Assembly: GCF_900112795.1 (NCBI RefSeq)
Contig: NZ_FONA01000008.1
Coordinates: 108,140 to 172,139, forward strand
From: Thermophagus xiamenensis
GTDB taxonomy: Bacteria; Bacteroidota; Bacteroidia; Bacteroidales; Marinilabiliaceae
Direction: 5' to 3'
DNA length: 64,000 bases
The position numbers and the translations under genes are program-made. The notes under the pieces were generated by a model. That model searched no databases. It saw only the letters and a list, made by a program, of their open reading frames with translations, and had not been told where the DNA came from. Within the stretch, counting starts at the first letter, position 1; each line of letters begins with the position of its first letter. Shown here piece after piece: positions 40,367 to 48,931 of the stretch.

Positions 40367-40841
40367 CCGGGATGAAACAGCTTAATTTGGGAAACAACTG
40401 CAACAGAAAAGATAACGTCCCGGCATTGAGCCAAAGTATCGACCAGTCAGGATACAAAAGGAAATTAAGAGAAATATCCATCCGGCTAAAACTATAAGAA
40501 AAAGGGCAACCCCAGATACATTTAAACGACATATTAATCACAGCCGGGCAAAAAATTTCCATTCCCGGCAAAAAATGTATCTTCCCTGCCACCTATTTAA
40601 AGTCGCTGGCGCAACTTTGGGGTTTCCCGGCGATTCTTCGGCTCCTCCTGCCAATAATTGGCAGGCGCTGGCATTATTTTAATGGTTCCGGGCAGATGAT
40701 TAGGCCTTCCCGGCAATGTTAACAGGCTTCCTGGCGGGCAGGAAGAGGTAAACCTATGGCAGGAAAAGAAAATTCTTCACCCGAAGCGCTTTTATCCCCC
40801 CGGCATATGAATATTTTTACCAGCCGGGCGAACCAACCCGG
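40367..40841. repeat. Gene-free tract with CCGG cores at about 62-base spacing
   Basis: CCCGGC or CCGGGC/CCGGCT cores centre near 40421, 40483, 40545, 40566, 40628, 40689, 40711, 40801, 40825 and 40839. Steps are 62, 62, 21, 62, 61 and 22 before becoming irregular. The tract is richer in G+C than neighbouring spacers and includes a perfect palindrome CCTGCCAAT-A-ATTGGCAGG (40647-40665). A 76-codon minus-strand frame here (40362-40592) looks like chance. It lies in the 860-base gap between the PPDK_N-type gene and rng. Nature unknown: degenerate tandem repeat, structured RNA or binding-site array. Confidence 0.45.
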
Positions 40842-40857
40842 TAGAAAAGCAAAAAAA

Positions 40858-40977
40858 AGAGGGTGCCTAAAAACTCTGTAATACTTTGTGTAATATGGAT
40901 AACATTTTGCTTAACAAACTGTTCCGCAAAATATCACCAATTGCCACAAAATAATAATGTGTTTTTAGGCACCCTCT
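40858..40977. mobile_element. 120-bp element with perfect 17-bp terminal inverted repeats (MITE-like)
   Basis: AGAGGGTGCCTAAAAAC at 40858-40874 is repeated as an exact inverse at 40961-40977. The 86 bases between hold no gene. Size and perfect terminal repeats suggest a miniature inverted-repeat element or the shrunken remnant of an insertion sequence. No clear target duplication is visible in the A/T-rich flanks. The rest of the gap to 41159 shows nothing. Confidence 0.6.
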
Positions 40978-41159
40978 ATAAATTTTTCTTTAAAGCTTTT
41001 TATTTCCCCCTAAACATCTGTTCAAATAAAATGAATCAGACAGGGTAATTAAAATATGGCTATTTCCTAAATGTCAATAATAAAAGACATTCAGAATTCC
41101 AAAATATTAAACATATAATTACTCATTTCTTTAAATATACAAGTAAAAAAACAGAGCCC

Positions 41160-42719
41160 TTAAATACCCGGATGCACTATCTGTTTTTTAGTTTTATCAT
41201 CAACAAACTTGTATTCAAGAAATGCAAGAGAATCGGCGGGTTTCACCTTAATACCAAAACCAAGATTAAGTTTCCATCTAAAAATCTGCGATGGAAATCC
41301 TTGCTTCAAGTAGGCATAAATATAAGGATGAACCCACAAGGTTAGTCTTTTCACTTTCAATTCTTGCACAACAAACCGGATTTTATCATTCAAAGTATCG
41401 GCAAACAGGATGGAAGGTGTAATTTTCCCTTTTCCGTGACACACAGGGCACTTTTCACTGGTGTCAATATGCATTTCGGGCCGAACCCTTTGCCGGGTAA
41501 TCTGCATCAGCCCAAACTTACTGAGTGGTAAAATATTGTGTTTGGTTCTGTCGGACTCCATCACTTGTTTCATTTTTTCGTAAACCTGTTGACGGTGTTC
41601 GGCAGATTGCATATCAATAAAATCGACAACAATAATACCACCCATATCCCTAAGCCTTAACTGCCTGGCAATTTCTTCGGCTGCAGCAAGATTAACTTCT
41701 ACAGCATTGGTTTCCTGGTCTGATGCTGATTTTGACCGGTTGCCACTATTAACATCTATTACATGCAGAGCTTCGGTATGTTCGATAATAAGGTATGCTC
41801 CACTTTTAAAAGAGACCGTGCGGCCAAAAAGGGCTTTAATTTGTTTTTCAATTCCAAACTGGTCGAAAAGAGGCGCATTCCCCCTGTAAAGCTTTACAAT
41901 TTTTTCTCTTCCGGGAGCTATAAGTTCCACATATTCCTTAACCTCCCTGAAGACATCGGCATTGTTAATAAACACCGATTGGAAAGAAGGATTAAGAAGA
42001 TCTCTAAGGATGGCAGAGGTACGACCAATTTCTCCCAAGACAAGACCGGGAGCTTTAATGTCGCGAATTCTGGCTATCGCATCTTCCCATCGTTTAATGA
42101 GCGTACGAAGTTCTTTGTCTAATTCGGCCACCCTTTTACCTTCAGCTACGGTTCGAATGATAACACCGTAGTTTTTAGGTTTAATACTCAAAAGCAGCCG
42201 CTTCAAACGGCTTCGTTCCTCCGGAGAATTAATTTTCTGACTTACCGATACGCGGTCTGAGAAAGGAATAAGGATAAGATTCCGACCAGCAATTGAAATT
42301 TCTGAAGTAAGCCTGGGCCCTTTGGTTGAAATAGGTTCTTTGGCAACTTGTACCAATACTTCCTGACCGCTTGACAATACTTCGGAAATGGTTCCCGATT
42401 TATTAATGTCGTTTTCCGGTTTAAATTTGTGCAAAGAGATACTCCCTTTTTTAGTTTTGGCTTGCTGAATATATTTATTTAGGCTTAAAAATTGTGGTCC
42501 CAGGTCCAGATAGTGCAAAAAAGCATCTTTCTCATACCCGACATCCACAAAGGCAGCATTTAATCCGGGCATAATTTTTTTTACCTTGCCCAAATAAATA
42601 TCGCCAACGGCAAATTTGACATTGCTCGGTTCTCGCCGAAGTTCTACCAAACGCTTATCTTCAAGCAAAGCAATGACAAGTTCGCTGGGAGTTACATCTA
42701 CAAATAGTTCTGCACTCAC
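41160..42719 (-). CDS. rng: Ribonuclease G (RNase E/G family)
   Basis: Endoribonuclease for rRNA maturation and mRNA decay. An N-terminal S1 domain (about 35-125: VGDIYLGKVKKIMPGLNAAFVDVGYEKDAFLHYLDL) precedes the RNase H-like and DNase I-like catalytic parts. Catalytic aspartates are in HVIDVNSG and VVDFIDM; the zinc-link motif CPVCHGKGK is near residue 420. At 519 residues it has the G-type length, without the long RNase E scaffold tail. Read in the same direction as the COX24-like and HU genes upstream but separated from them by a terminator. Confidence 0.95.
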   Translation of the reverse strand: MSAELFVDVTPSELVIALLEDKRLVELRREPSNVKFAVGDIYLGKVKKIMPGLNAAFVDVGYEKDAFLHYLDLGPQFLSLNKYIQQAKTKKGSISLHKFKPENDINKSGTISEVLSSGQEVLVQVAKEPISTKGPRLTSEISIAGRNLILIPFSDRVSVSQKINSPEERSRLKRLLLSIKPKNYGVIIRTVAEGKRVAELDKELRTLIKRWEDAIARIRDIKAPGLVLGEIGRTSAILRDLLNPSFQSVFINNADVFREVKEYVELIAPGREKIVKLYRGNAPLFDQFGIEKQIKALFGRTVSFKSGAYLIIEHTEALHVIDVNSGNRSKSASDQETNAVEVNLAAAEEIARQLRLRDMGGIIVVDFIDMQSAEHRQQVYEKMKQVMESDRTKHNILPLSKFGLMQITRQRVRPEMHIDTSEKCPVCHGKGKITPSILFADTLNDKIRFVVQELKVKRLTLWVHPYIYAYLKQGFPSQIFRWKLNLGFGIKVKPADSLAFLEYKFVDDKTKKQIVHPGI

Positions 42720-42777
42720 AATACGAATTAAATTAAATTATCACTATTTCAAAGAACGACTTAAATGAAAACAACAA

Positions 42778-42809
42778 AAGAACAAACGGCACTTTGGCCA
42801 TTTGTTCTT
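42778..42809 (-). terminator. Terminator after the COX24-like gene
   Basis: Minus strand AAGAACAAA(T)GGC, 6-base loop, GCC(G)TTTGTTCTT followed by TTGTTGTTTTC. It separates the HU/COX24-like unit from rng. Confidence 0.75.
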
Positions 42810-42836
42810 GATAATTACTTATAAGAAATCAAAAAA

Positions 42837-42929
42837 CTACTTTTTCTTTTTGTGACGATTCTTACGTAGTCTTTTCTTTCTTTTATGAGTTGACATTTTA
42901 TGCCGTTTTCTTTTTTTACCACTAGGCAT
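42837..42929 (-). CDS. AURKAIP1/COX24 domain-containing 30-residue protein
   Basis: MPSGKKRKRHKMSTHKRKKR, then LRKNRHKKKK: a 30-residue, extremely basic peptide. It matches the small AURKAIP1/COX24-domain proteins of Bacteroidota, related to the mitochondrial small-subunit protein mS38; a ribosomal role is likely but inferred. Most gene callers would miss it. It lies between HU and a terminator, 29 bases after the HU stop, so it is probably co-transcribed with HU. Confidence 0.88.
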   Translation of the reverse strand: MPSGKKRKRHKMSTHKRKKRLRKNRHKKKK

Positions 42930-42958
42930 AGTTTCTTCTATTTTAATAAGTTAAACAT

Positions 42959-43243
42959 CTACTTTACATTGTTTTTAACCTTCGTCACAAAACTCTTGGA
43001 AGGTTTAAACGAAGGAATGTAATGTTCAGGAATAATAATGGTAGTGTTCTTGGAAATGTTACGGGCAGTTTTTTCTGCACGCTTTTTCACGATAAAACTA
43101 CCAAAACCTCTCAGGTATACATTTTTACCTTTTACGAGACTTCCTTTTACTGTTTCCATGAAGGCTTCTACAGTCTTCTGTACTGTAACCTTCTCAATTC
43201 CAGTATTCTTCGAAATTTCATTAACAATATCAGCCTTTGTCAT
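42959..43243 (-). CDS. hup: HU/IHF-family DNA-binding protein
   Basis: Nucleoid protein of 94 residues. MTKADIVNEISKNTGI, the beta-arm region NVYLRGFGSFIVKKRAEKTARNISKNTTI and the closing PSFKPSKSFVTKVK fit the family. The GFGSF signature is intact. It has its own TAnnTTTG box upstream (43303-43310) and is divergent from mutY. Whether it acts as HU homodimer or IHF-like heterodimer cannot be told. Confidence 0.95.
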   Translation of the reverse strand: MTKADIVNEISKNTGIEKVTVQKTVEAFMETVKGSLVKGKNVYLRGFGSFIVKKRAEKTARNISKNTTIIIPEHYIPSFKPSKSFVTKVKNNVK

Positions 43244-43302
43244 CTCTTTGTAAAATTATTTAATTATCAACTATTTAGAAGTCAATTTTAAATTTCAGTG
43301 TG

Positions 43303-43310
43303 CAAAGATA
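43303..43310 (-). promoter_or_regulatory. -7 promoter box for hup
   Basis: Minus strand TATCTTTG, a perfect TAnnTTTG element 60 bases before the HU ATG, followed by CACAC. Confidence 0.6.
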
Positions 43311-43342
43311 AAGGAATTCCATAAGAAAAAAAACTAAACCCT

Positions 43343-43350
43343 TATTTTTG
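43343..43350 (+). promoter_or_regulatory. -7 promoter box for mutY
   Basis: TATTTTTG followed by CATAAA, 16 bases before the chosen mutY ATG. Back to back with the hup box, making a compact divergent promoter pair. If used, it would give a very short leader and rule out the TTG start at 43348. Confidence 0.45.
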
Positions 43351-43365
43351 CATAAATTTTTAATA

Positions 43366-44424
43366 ATGACCAGTTTCCTTTTCAAAATAATACAATGGTA
43401 TAAAAACCATGCCCGTGACTTGCCATGGCGCAAAACCACTGACCCTTACAAAATTTGGATATCGGAAGTAATACTTCAGCAAACACAGGTAAAACAGGGG
43501 TTAAGTTATTACCTTCGCTTTATCCGGTCGTTCCCGGATGTCCAGGCATTGGCTGAAGCATCAGAACAAGAAGTTTTACGTCAATGGCAAGGTCTGGGAT
43601 ATTATTCCAGAGCCAGGAATCTTCATTCCGCAGCAAAAACCATTGTCAAAGAGCAAAATAGCTTGTTTCCACAAACATACAAAAAAATATTGAAATTAAA
43701 AGGAATTGGACCATATACAGCTGCTGCAATAGCCTCTATTGCATTCGGAGAGCCCGTTCCGGTAATCGATGGAAATGTTTATCGTGTACTGTCTCGTTTA
43801 TTTTTAATAGATCTCCCCATAGACACTACTGAAGGGAAAAAATATTTCGAGAAGTTAGCCTGGCAGCTTTTAGATCGTCATGATCCGGGCACATACAATC
43901 AAGCCCTTATGGAATTGGGTGCTTTAATCTGCAAGCCGGCCAATCCGCTATGCCAACAATGTCCGGTGAAAGAATTTTGCAAAGCAGCATCAAAAAAACA
44001 GCAACAACTCTTCCCGGTGAAAAGCAAAAAAATAGTTAAAAAGAAACGATGGCTGCACTACCTGGTTGTTTCGCAAAACGGTCATACCATTCTTCAGAAA
44101 AGGACCGACAATGATATATGGAAAGGACTTTACCAATTCCCGTTAATAGAAACCACAAGCTCTTGCTCAACTCAATCAATACGGCCTAAAATTCTGGAAA
44201 TTTTTCCGGAAGCCATCAGTATAAAAAAAATTAATCAAGTAAAGCATTTGCTGACCCACCAGGAACTACACATCTCTTTTTATAAAGTAATATGGCCCGA
44301 AAACCGCTCTTTATCCTTAGCATCTAACCCTCAGCCATTGAAATTGGTTAAAAATGATGAAATAGTGGAACTTCCCTTGCCACAAGTAATCAAAAAAAAC
44401 ATCTCACTAATAATTAGTCATTGA
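43366..44424 (+). CDS. mutY: A/G-specific adenine DNA glycosylase
   Basis: Removes adenine opposite 8-oxoguanine. Catalytic glutamate in WISEVILQQTQV, helix-hairpin-helix LKGIGPYTAAAIASIAFGEP with catalytic aspartate in VIDGNVYRVLSR, and the iron-sulfur loop C-x6-C-x2-C-x5-C (CKPANPLCQQCPVKEFC). The C-terminal NUDIX-like domain that reads 8-oxoG follows about residue 225. The ATG at 43366 gives MTSFLFKIIQWY and 352 residues; a TTG at 43348 would add six codons but falls in the promoter box. First gene of the rightward mutY-ssb-gldE-gldD set. Confidence 0.95.
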   Translation: MTSFLFKIIQWYKNHARDLPWRKTTDPYKIWISEVILQQTQVKQGLSYYLRFIRSFPDVQALAEASEQEVLRQWQGLGYYSRARNLHSAAKTIVKEQNSLFPQTYKKILKLKGIGPYTAAAIASIAFGEPVPVIDGNVYRVLSRLFLIDLPIDTTEGKKYFEKLAWQLLDRHDPGTYNQALMELGALICKPANPLCQQCPVKEFCKAASKKQQQLFPVKSKKIVKKKRWLHYLVVSQNGHTILQKRTDNDIWKGLYQFPLIETTSSCSTQSIRPKILEIFPEAISIKKINQVKHLLTHQELHISFYKVIWPENRSLSLASNPQPLKLVKNDEIVELPLPQVIKKNISLIISH

Positions 44425-44533
44425 ATTTCAATAAACTATAAATCACACCAAAAGAATTTTTCGTTCTGATTATGAAACAGTCTTAAAAGTTTAGTACCTT
44501 AGCTGTTTAGAATCCTAAAAATCCGATTAATTT

Positions 44534-45040
44534 ATGATTAACAAGGTAATTTTAATAGGCAATGTAGGGAAAGACCCGGAAGTAAGATATTTCGACAATA
44601 ACGAAGGAGTTGCCAATTTTCCGCTTGCCACCACCGAACCAGGATTTACCACACGCGACGGCCGACAAATACCGGAGAGGACCGAATGGCACAACATTCA
44701 GGTTCGAAGAGGTCTTGTTAAAGTTGCCGAAACATATATAAAAAAAGGTACTCAGTTGTATATTGAAGGCAAACTGCGTACGCGCTCATACGAACAAAAT
44801 GGTGTAACCAAATACATCACCGAAGTGGTGGTTGACACCTTAAAATTATTGGGTAGAAAAGCAGATAATCCGGCAGCAGCCAATACTTCTGCTGCGGCCT
44901 CTTCATCGGCACCAACGTCAACTCCTGCCTCTGAAGGAAGTCCTTTTGCTCCACCTCAGAGTGCACCGCCAATGAATGAAGAAGGCTTCACCTCGGGAGA
45001 TGAAGGTTTGTCTCAAGAAGAGGACGATTTACCTTTTTAG
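44534..45040 (+). CDS. ssb: Single-stranded DNA-binding protein
   Basis: MINKVILIGNVGKDPEVRYFD opens the OB fold; TEWHNIQV and YIEGKLRTRSYEQNG are typical. Residues about 112-155 are a Ser/Ala/Pro-rich linker and the end EEDDLPF is the acidic tip that recruits repair and replication partners. 168 residues. Between mutY and gldE, a pairing often seen in Bacteroidota. Confidence 0.96.
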   Translation: MINKVILIGNVGKDPEVRYFDNNEGVANFPLATTEPGFTTRDGRQIPERTEWHNIQVRRGLVKVAETYIKKGTQLYIEGKLRTRSYEQNGVTKYITEVVVDTLKLLGRKADNPAAANTSAAASSSAPTSTPASEGSPFAPPQSAPPMNEEGFTSGDEGLSQEEDDLPF

Positions 45041-45063
45041 TAAGTTGATTAAATTGTCATTCC

Positions 45064-46392
45064 TTGGAAACAGATTTATTTCTATCGCATTTTCCCGCAG
45101 TAATAGCCAATATAGTATATCATCCTCCAACAACAGAGATAATAGTGGCCATCATAGCCACCCTGTTACTTTTGGGAGGTTCGGCTTTTGTGTCGGGATC
45201 AGAGGTAGCTTTCTTTTCCCTTAAGCCAGATGATATAAACTATTTCAGAAATGAAAACTCTAAAAGGAGTCAACAAGTCATCAACCATCTGGAAAACCCT
45301 GAATTACTACTGGCTACCATCCTGATTCTTAACAATTTTATAAATGTAGGCATTGTCATCCTGTCGGCCTATATCTCAACCGGACTATTATCATTTGGCG
45401 ATAACACAACCCTTAAATTTATTTTTGATGTAGTCATCATCACCAGCATAATACTTTTTTTCGGCGAAATTTTTCCAAAAGTATTGGCCGGACATTCGCC
45501 CCGAAAATTCGCCACCACAGCATCTTCTATTCTTAAAACGGCTGTGAAAGTATTGAAGCCTTTAAGTATGTTGCTGGTTAAATCATCAGAATATGTAAAA
45601 AATAAAGCGGCTCAAAAAATCAACAACCTCTCATTGGATGATATTTCCGATGCTCTTGATTTGACTGGCGACGAAGTTTTTGAAGAAAAAGAAATCCTCA
45701 AAAGCATTGTCAATTTCGGAAACATTAATGCGGGGGAAATCATGACCGCCAGAGTAGATGTGACTGACCTCGAAATAAAAAACGATTTTAACAAAGTATT
45801 GTCAGTAATAGTGGAATCGGGTTATTCCCGAATTCCGGTATTTGAAGAAACTCCGGATAATGTTAAAGGCATTTTGTACGTCAAAGACTTGTTGCCTTAT
45901 TTGGGACAAGACAACACCTTTAATTGGCAAAAATTAATCCGACCGGCATACTATGTTCCTGAAACCAAAAGAATAAATGATCTTCTTACCGAATTCCAGG
46001 CAAATAAAATCCATATGGCCATAGTTGTCGATGAGTATGGCGGAACATCAGGAATTATTACGTTAGAAGACATTCTGGAAGAAATCGTGGGTGAAATTAG
46101 TGATGAGCTAGACGAAGAGGAAGACTTTTTCTCTGTGCTGCCCGATGGTTCGTTAGCGTTTGAAGGGAAAACTTTGCTAAAAGATTTCTTTCGCATCACC
46201 GGCCTTGACGAACATGTTTTCGACAAAGTAAAGGGCGAAGCAGAAACATTAGCCGGGCTATTACTCGAAATCAAGGGCGTTATTCCCGAAAAACACGAAA
46301 TTATTGAAATTGGCCCTTATAAATTTAATATTTTAGCAGCAGACAAACGACGTATAAAAAAAATCAAATTTGTTCAAAAAGGGAAATCATGA
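45064..46392 (+). CDS. gldE: Gliding-motility protein GldE (DUF21/CBS/CorC membrane protein)
   Basis: Inner-membrane protein with an N-terminal DUF21 region of four helices (about 22-190), a CBS pair (about 205-335: MTARVDVTDLEI, VDEYGGTSGIITLEDILEEIVGEI) and a CorC/HlyC domain (about 350-435). In Flavobacterium the ssb-gldE-gldD order is conserved; GldE is needed for, or supports, T9SS-linked gliding and appears to act with GldD. Start is a TTG at 45064, no better start being in frame. Its stop overlaps the gldD start by four bases (ATGA), evidence of coupling. By domain alone it could be called a CNNM-type transporter; the neighbour makes GldE the better call. Confidence 0.9.
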   Translation: METDLFLSHFPAVIANIVYHPPTTEIIVAIIATLLLLGGSAFVSGSEVAFFSLKPDDINYFRNENSKRSQQVINHLENPELLLATILILNNFINVGIVILSAYISTGLLSFGDNTTLKFIFDVVIITSIILFFGEIFPKVLAGHSPRKFATTASSILKTAVKVLKPLSMLLVKSSEYVKNKAAQKINNLSLDDISDALDLTGDEVFEEKEILKSIVNFGNINAGEIMTARVDVTDLEIKNDFNKVLSVIVESGYSRIPVFEETPDNVKGILYVKDLLPYLGQDNTFNWQKLIRPAYYVPETKRINDLLTEFQANKIHMAIVVDEYGGTSGIITLEDILEEIVGEISDELDEEEDFFSVLPDGSLAFEGKTLLKDFFRITGLDEHVFDKVKGEAETLAGLLLEIKGVIPEKHEIIEIGPYKFNILAADKRRIKKIKFVQKGKS

Positions 46393-46982
46393 AGGCTAAC
46401 ATATTTCTTTTATGGCTGGTGGTCATTTTTTTGGCCGTTGCCTGCAATAATACTTATCCGCCTAAACCCAGAGGTTACTTCAGGATTGCTCTGCCACCCA
46501 AAGAATATGTGCCGATAGACACTCTTTTACCCTATTCTTTTGAACGTCCTGTTTACTCAAAAATAGTTCCACACCAAGGTTACTCAGAACCCTACTGGAT
46601 CGACCTTTTATTTCCACAGTTTAAAGCACAAGTCCATTTTAGTTATAAACCAATTGAAAAAAACTTATATCAATTATTCGAAGACAACCGTGAATTAGCT
46701 TTTAAGCATACTGTTAAAGCCGATGCCATTAAAGAACGATTATTCGAAGCCCCTGAAAAAGAAGTTTATGGCATACTCTACGAAATAAAAGGCAATACTG
46801 CTTCACCTATTCAGTTTTTTGTTACCGACAGTGTTCGACATTTTCTCAGAGGTTCTCTATACTTCGACGTGGTACCCAACAAAGATTCAATTGCGCCGGT
46901 ACTGAATTTTATCAAAGAAGATTTAACCCACCTGATTGAAACCATTACCTGGAGAACCGACATGGCAAACAAGCCAAAATAA
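46389..46982 (+). CDS. gldD: Gliding-motility lipoprotein GldD
   Basis: Signal peptide with lipobox LAVAC, lipid-modified C19, followed by the GldD signature YPPKPRGYFRIALPPKEY. In Flavobacterium johnsoniae GldD is required for gliding and type IX secretion. 197 residues, normal. Its start overlaps the gldE stop. Its presence does not by itself prove that the host glides; other gld/spr genes are outside the window, though the PKD-repeat protein at 61197 is the sort of substrate T9SS exports. Confidence 0.93.
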   Translation: MKANIFLLWLVVIFLAVACNNTYPPKPRGYFRIALPPKEYVPIDTLLPYSFERPVYSKIVPHQGYSEPYWIDLLFPQFKAQVHFSYKPIEKNLYQLFEDNRELAFKHTVKADAIKERLFEAPEKEVYGILYEIKGNTASPIQFFVTDSVRHFLRGSLYFDVVPNKDSIAPVLNFIKEDLTHLIETITWRTDMANKPK

Positions 46983-47015
46983 AGCTCTTCCTTGCTAATT
47001 CTAATTTTATCGTAA

Positions 47016-47651
47016 ATGGCCATTGTTTTTGAGCAAACTAACAATAACAGCACAAGAATTGCCGTGTGGGAAATTTCAGAAAATGAAGAAGAACTGCTAA
47101 ACCTGCTGCCACCATTGGAAAACAAAGAGGAAAAATTTCTTCAAAATATATCCAATGCTTCGCGACGAAAAGAATGGCTGGCCTCAAGAGTTTTAATTTA
47201 TCAACTTACCGGTCTTTATCCTGCAATCGGTTACAATGAGAGTGGACAACCATATTTAATCAACAGTTGTGACAACCTCACCATTTCTCATACAAAAGGT
47301 TATGCCGCCATCGGGTTATCCCAAAAAACAATTCCAGGCATAGATATTGAATATCCGTCGGACCGCATCAGGAAAGTTTCGGACCGCTTTCTTAATACTG
47401 CAGAACAACAGTTTATACAAGAGCAATATTTTGATATTCAATTAGGCCTTATTTGGTGCGCCAAAGAAGCGGTTTATAAAGCAGCCGGACACCCCGGAAT
47501 TTCTTTTAAAGAACAGATTATTGTTTCTCCCTTTATTCCTCATAATTCTCAGGGAAGTTTTGTTGCAACTTTTCATTCACAAAATCAGACTCAACCTTTT
47601 TCATTAAATTACCACCTGACTAAAGACTACTATTTGGTCTGGACAAAATAA
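47016..47651 (+). CDS. 4'-phosphopantetheinyl transferase superfamily protein
   Basis: Transfers phosphopantetheine from CoA to carrier proteins. Sfp-type motifs: D110 and E112 in PGIDIEYPSDR (metal ligands) and E151/K155 in WCAKEAVYKAAG; SHTKGYAAIGLS lies before them. 211 residues, the Sfp/AcpT size rather than the short AcpS. 33 bases after gldD on the same strand, so probably in the same transcript. Substrate not evident; no polyketide or NRPS genes nearby. Confidence 0.9.
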   Translation: MAIVFEQTNNNSTRIAVWEISENEEELLNLLPPLENKEEKFLQNISNASRRKEWLASRVLIYQLTGLYPAIGYNESGQPYLINSCDNLTISHTKGYAAIGLSQKTIPGIDIEYPSDRIRKVSDRFLNTAEQQFIQEQYFDIQLGLIWCAKEAVYKAAGHPGISFKEQIIVSPFIPHNSQGSFVATFHSQNQTQPFSLNYHLTKDYYLVWTK

Positions 47652-47732
47652 TCCCACATACCGTTTTATTGTAGAGTAATGTTTTGAAACTTCATATATT
47701 TGTCGTCAGAAACCTGATTAATTTCCATTAGT

Positions 47733-48467
47733 TTGAAAATATACAACTATATAAGCCAGCATATAGCCCAAAAGAAAAAGATGCTTGCCTTGCTTATTGA
47801 CCCGGATAAATGCCAGGGTGAGAATCTGGTACAACAAACAAATTTAATAAACCAACATAGGCCACACCTGATTTTGGTTGGTGGAAGCCTGACCACCTAT
47901 CCGGTAGATGAAACGGTTCAATATTTAAAAAAACATACCGATATTCCTGTAATTCTTTATCCCGGTCATCCGATACAATTATCATTTTCGGCTGATGCGT
48001 TATTGTTTCTTTCCATGATATCGGGCAGAAATCCCGAACTGTTAATAGGTTCACATGTTGTTTCAGCACCTATAATACGAAAAAAAGGTTTGGAAGCCAT
48101 TTCCACAGGGTATATTTTAATTGATGGGGGTATTTCCACATCGGTTGAATATATTAGTCAAACCCGCCCAATACCTTCTGATAAATATGATATTGCTGCA
48201 GCAACAGCAATGGCTGGCGAGATGCTTGGACTTAAAACCATTTACCTCGATGCCGGAAGTGGGGCTCAAAAACCGGTAAACCCCGAAATGATTAAAACAG
48301 TGAGAAAAAACATTCAAATTCCGCTTATGGTAGGTGGTGGTATCAATGGCCCGGAAAAACTGAAAAACGCTTTCGAAAGTGGTGCAGATATTGTGGTTGT
48401 AGGAAACATACTGGAAAAAGACCCATATTTGCTTCAAAAGTTTATGGAAATTACCCTTCAGTGTTAA
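47733..48467 (+). CDS. Geranylgeranylglyceryl/heptaprenylglyceryl phosphate synthase family
   Basis: TIM-barrel prenyltransferase of the GGGPS/PcrB family, which joins a polyprenyl diphosphate to glycerol-1-phosphate. Typical parts: LALLIDPDKCQGE, LVGGSLTTYPVDETVQ, VILYPGHPIQLSFSADALLFLSMISGRNPELLIG, TGYILIDGG, YLDAGSGAQKPV and VGGGINGPEKLKNAFESGADIVVVGNILE. Start is a TTG at 47733. 244 residues. Bacteroidota homologues exist, but the lipid they make in the cell is less clear than in archaea. Its last 17 bases overlap the convergent DUF190 gene. Confidence 0.9.
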   Translation: MKIYNYISQHIAQKKKMLALLIDPDKCQGENLVQQTNLINQHRPHLILVGGSLTTYPVDETVQYLKKHTDIPVILYPGHPIQLSFSADALLFLSMISGRNPELLIGSHVVSAPIIRKKGLEAISTGYILIDGGISTSVEYISQTRPIPSDKYDIAAATAMAGEMLGLKTIYLDAGSGAQKPVNPEMIKTVRKNIQIPLMVGGGINGPEKLKNAFESGADIVVVGNILEKDPYLLQKFMEITLQC

Positions 48468-48807
48468 TTTTCCCATATCTCAACACTTCCACATCTTCCA
48501 TAAATATTAATCCGCCCCCACCCGCTTTATCCATAATCCGGTTGACTATTTTTGCAAAATCAAATAAACGCTCGTAGACGTCAACCAACCATATAATCAC
48601 TGGGACATCATCGCTTAGCGCAAAAATTTTACTGCTATGCAGCAAATTATCAGCCCCATACGACATATCCCCCCTCACTATTGTGGAACCAGCTAATTTA
48701 TACTTTTTGGCAGCATAAATAATGACCTCATATAGTGGTCGCTGATAAACCCTTTCCGATTCCCCAACAATTATAGTCAATTTTTTGACTTCCCCCGAAA
48801 GATTCAT
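48451..48807 (-). CDS. DUF190 domain-containing protein
   Basis: PII-like small protein (about 118 residues) of the DUF190 family: LTIIVGESERVYQRPLYEVIIYAAKKYKLAGSTIVRG, NLLHSSKIFALSDDVPVIIWLVD. Family members are often near crcB/fluoride exporter genes; none is here. I start at the ATG at 48807 (MNLSGEVKKL), which gives family length; the frame is open to 48879. Confidence 0.85.
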   Translation of the reverse strand: MNLSGEVKKLTIIVGESERVYQRPLYEVIIYAAKKYKLAGSTIVRGDMSYGADNLLHSSKIFALSDDVPVIIWLVDVYERLFDFAKIVNRIMDKAGGGGLIFMEDVEVLRYGKINTEG

Positions 48808-48931
48808 GTTTTTTAAGTTGTTTAGGTTTCCTTTCTCTAATAAAACGAACCTTATAAAAACTCTTCTAATCCCTGACAATAAGACAGAATAGATTTGGTT
48901 TGGTCCACTCTATAGGCTCAACGCCCCATGT

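Noticed and set aside
40362..40592. A 76-codon minus-strand frame in the gap between the PPDK_N-type gene and rng
   Set aside because: Composition is that of the surrounding CCGG tract, no ribosome site, hydrophobic-aromatic run without domain pattern; probably chance.
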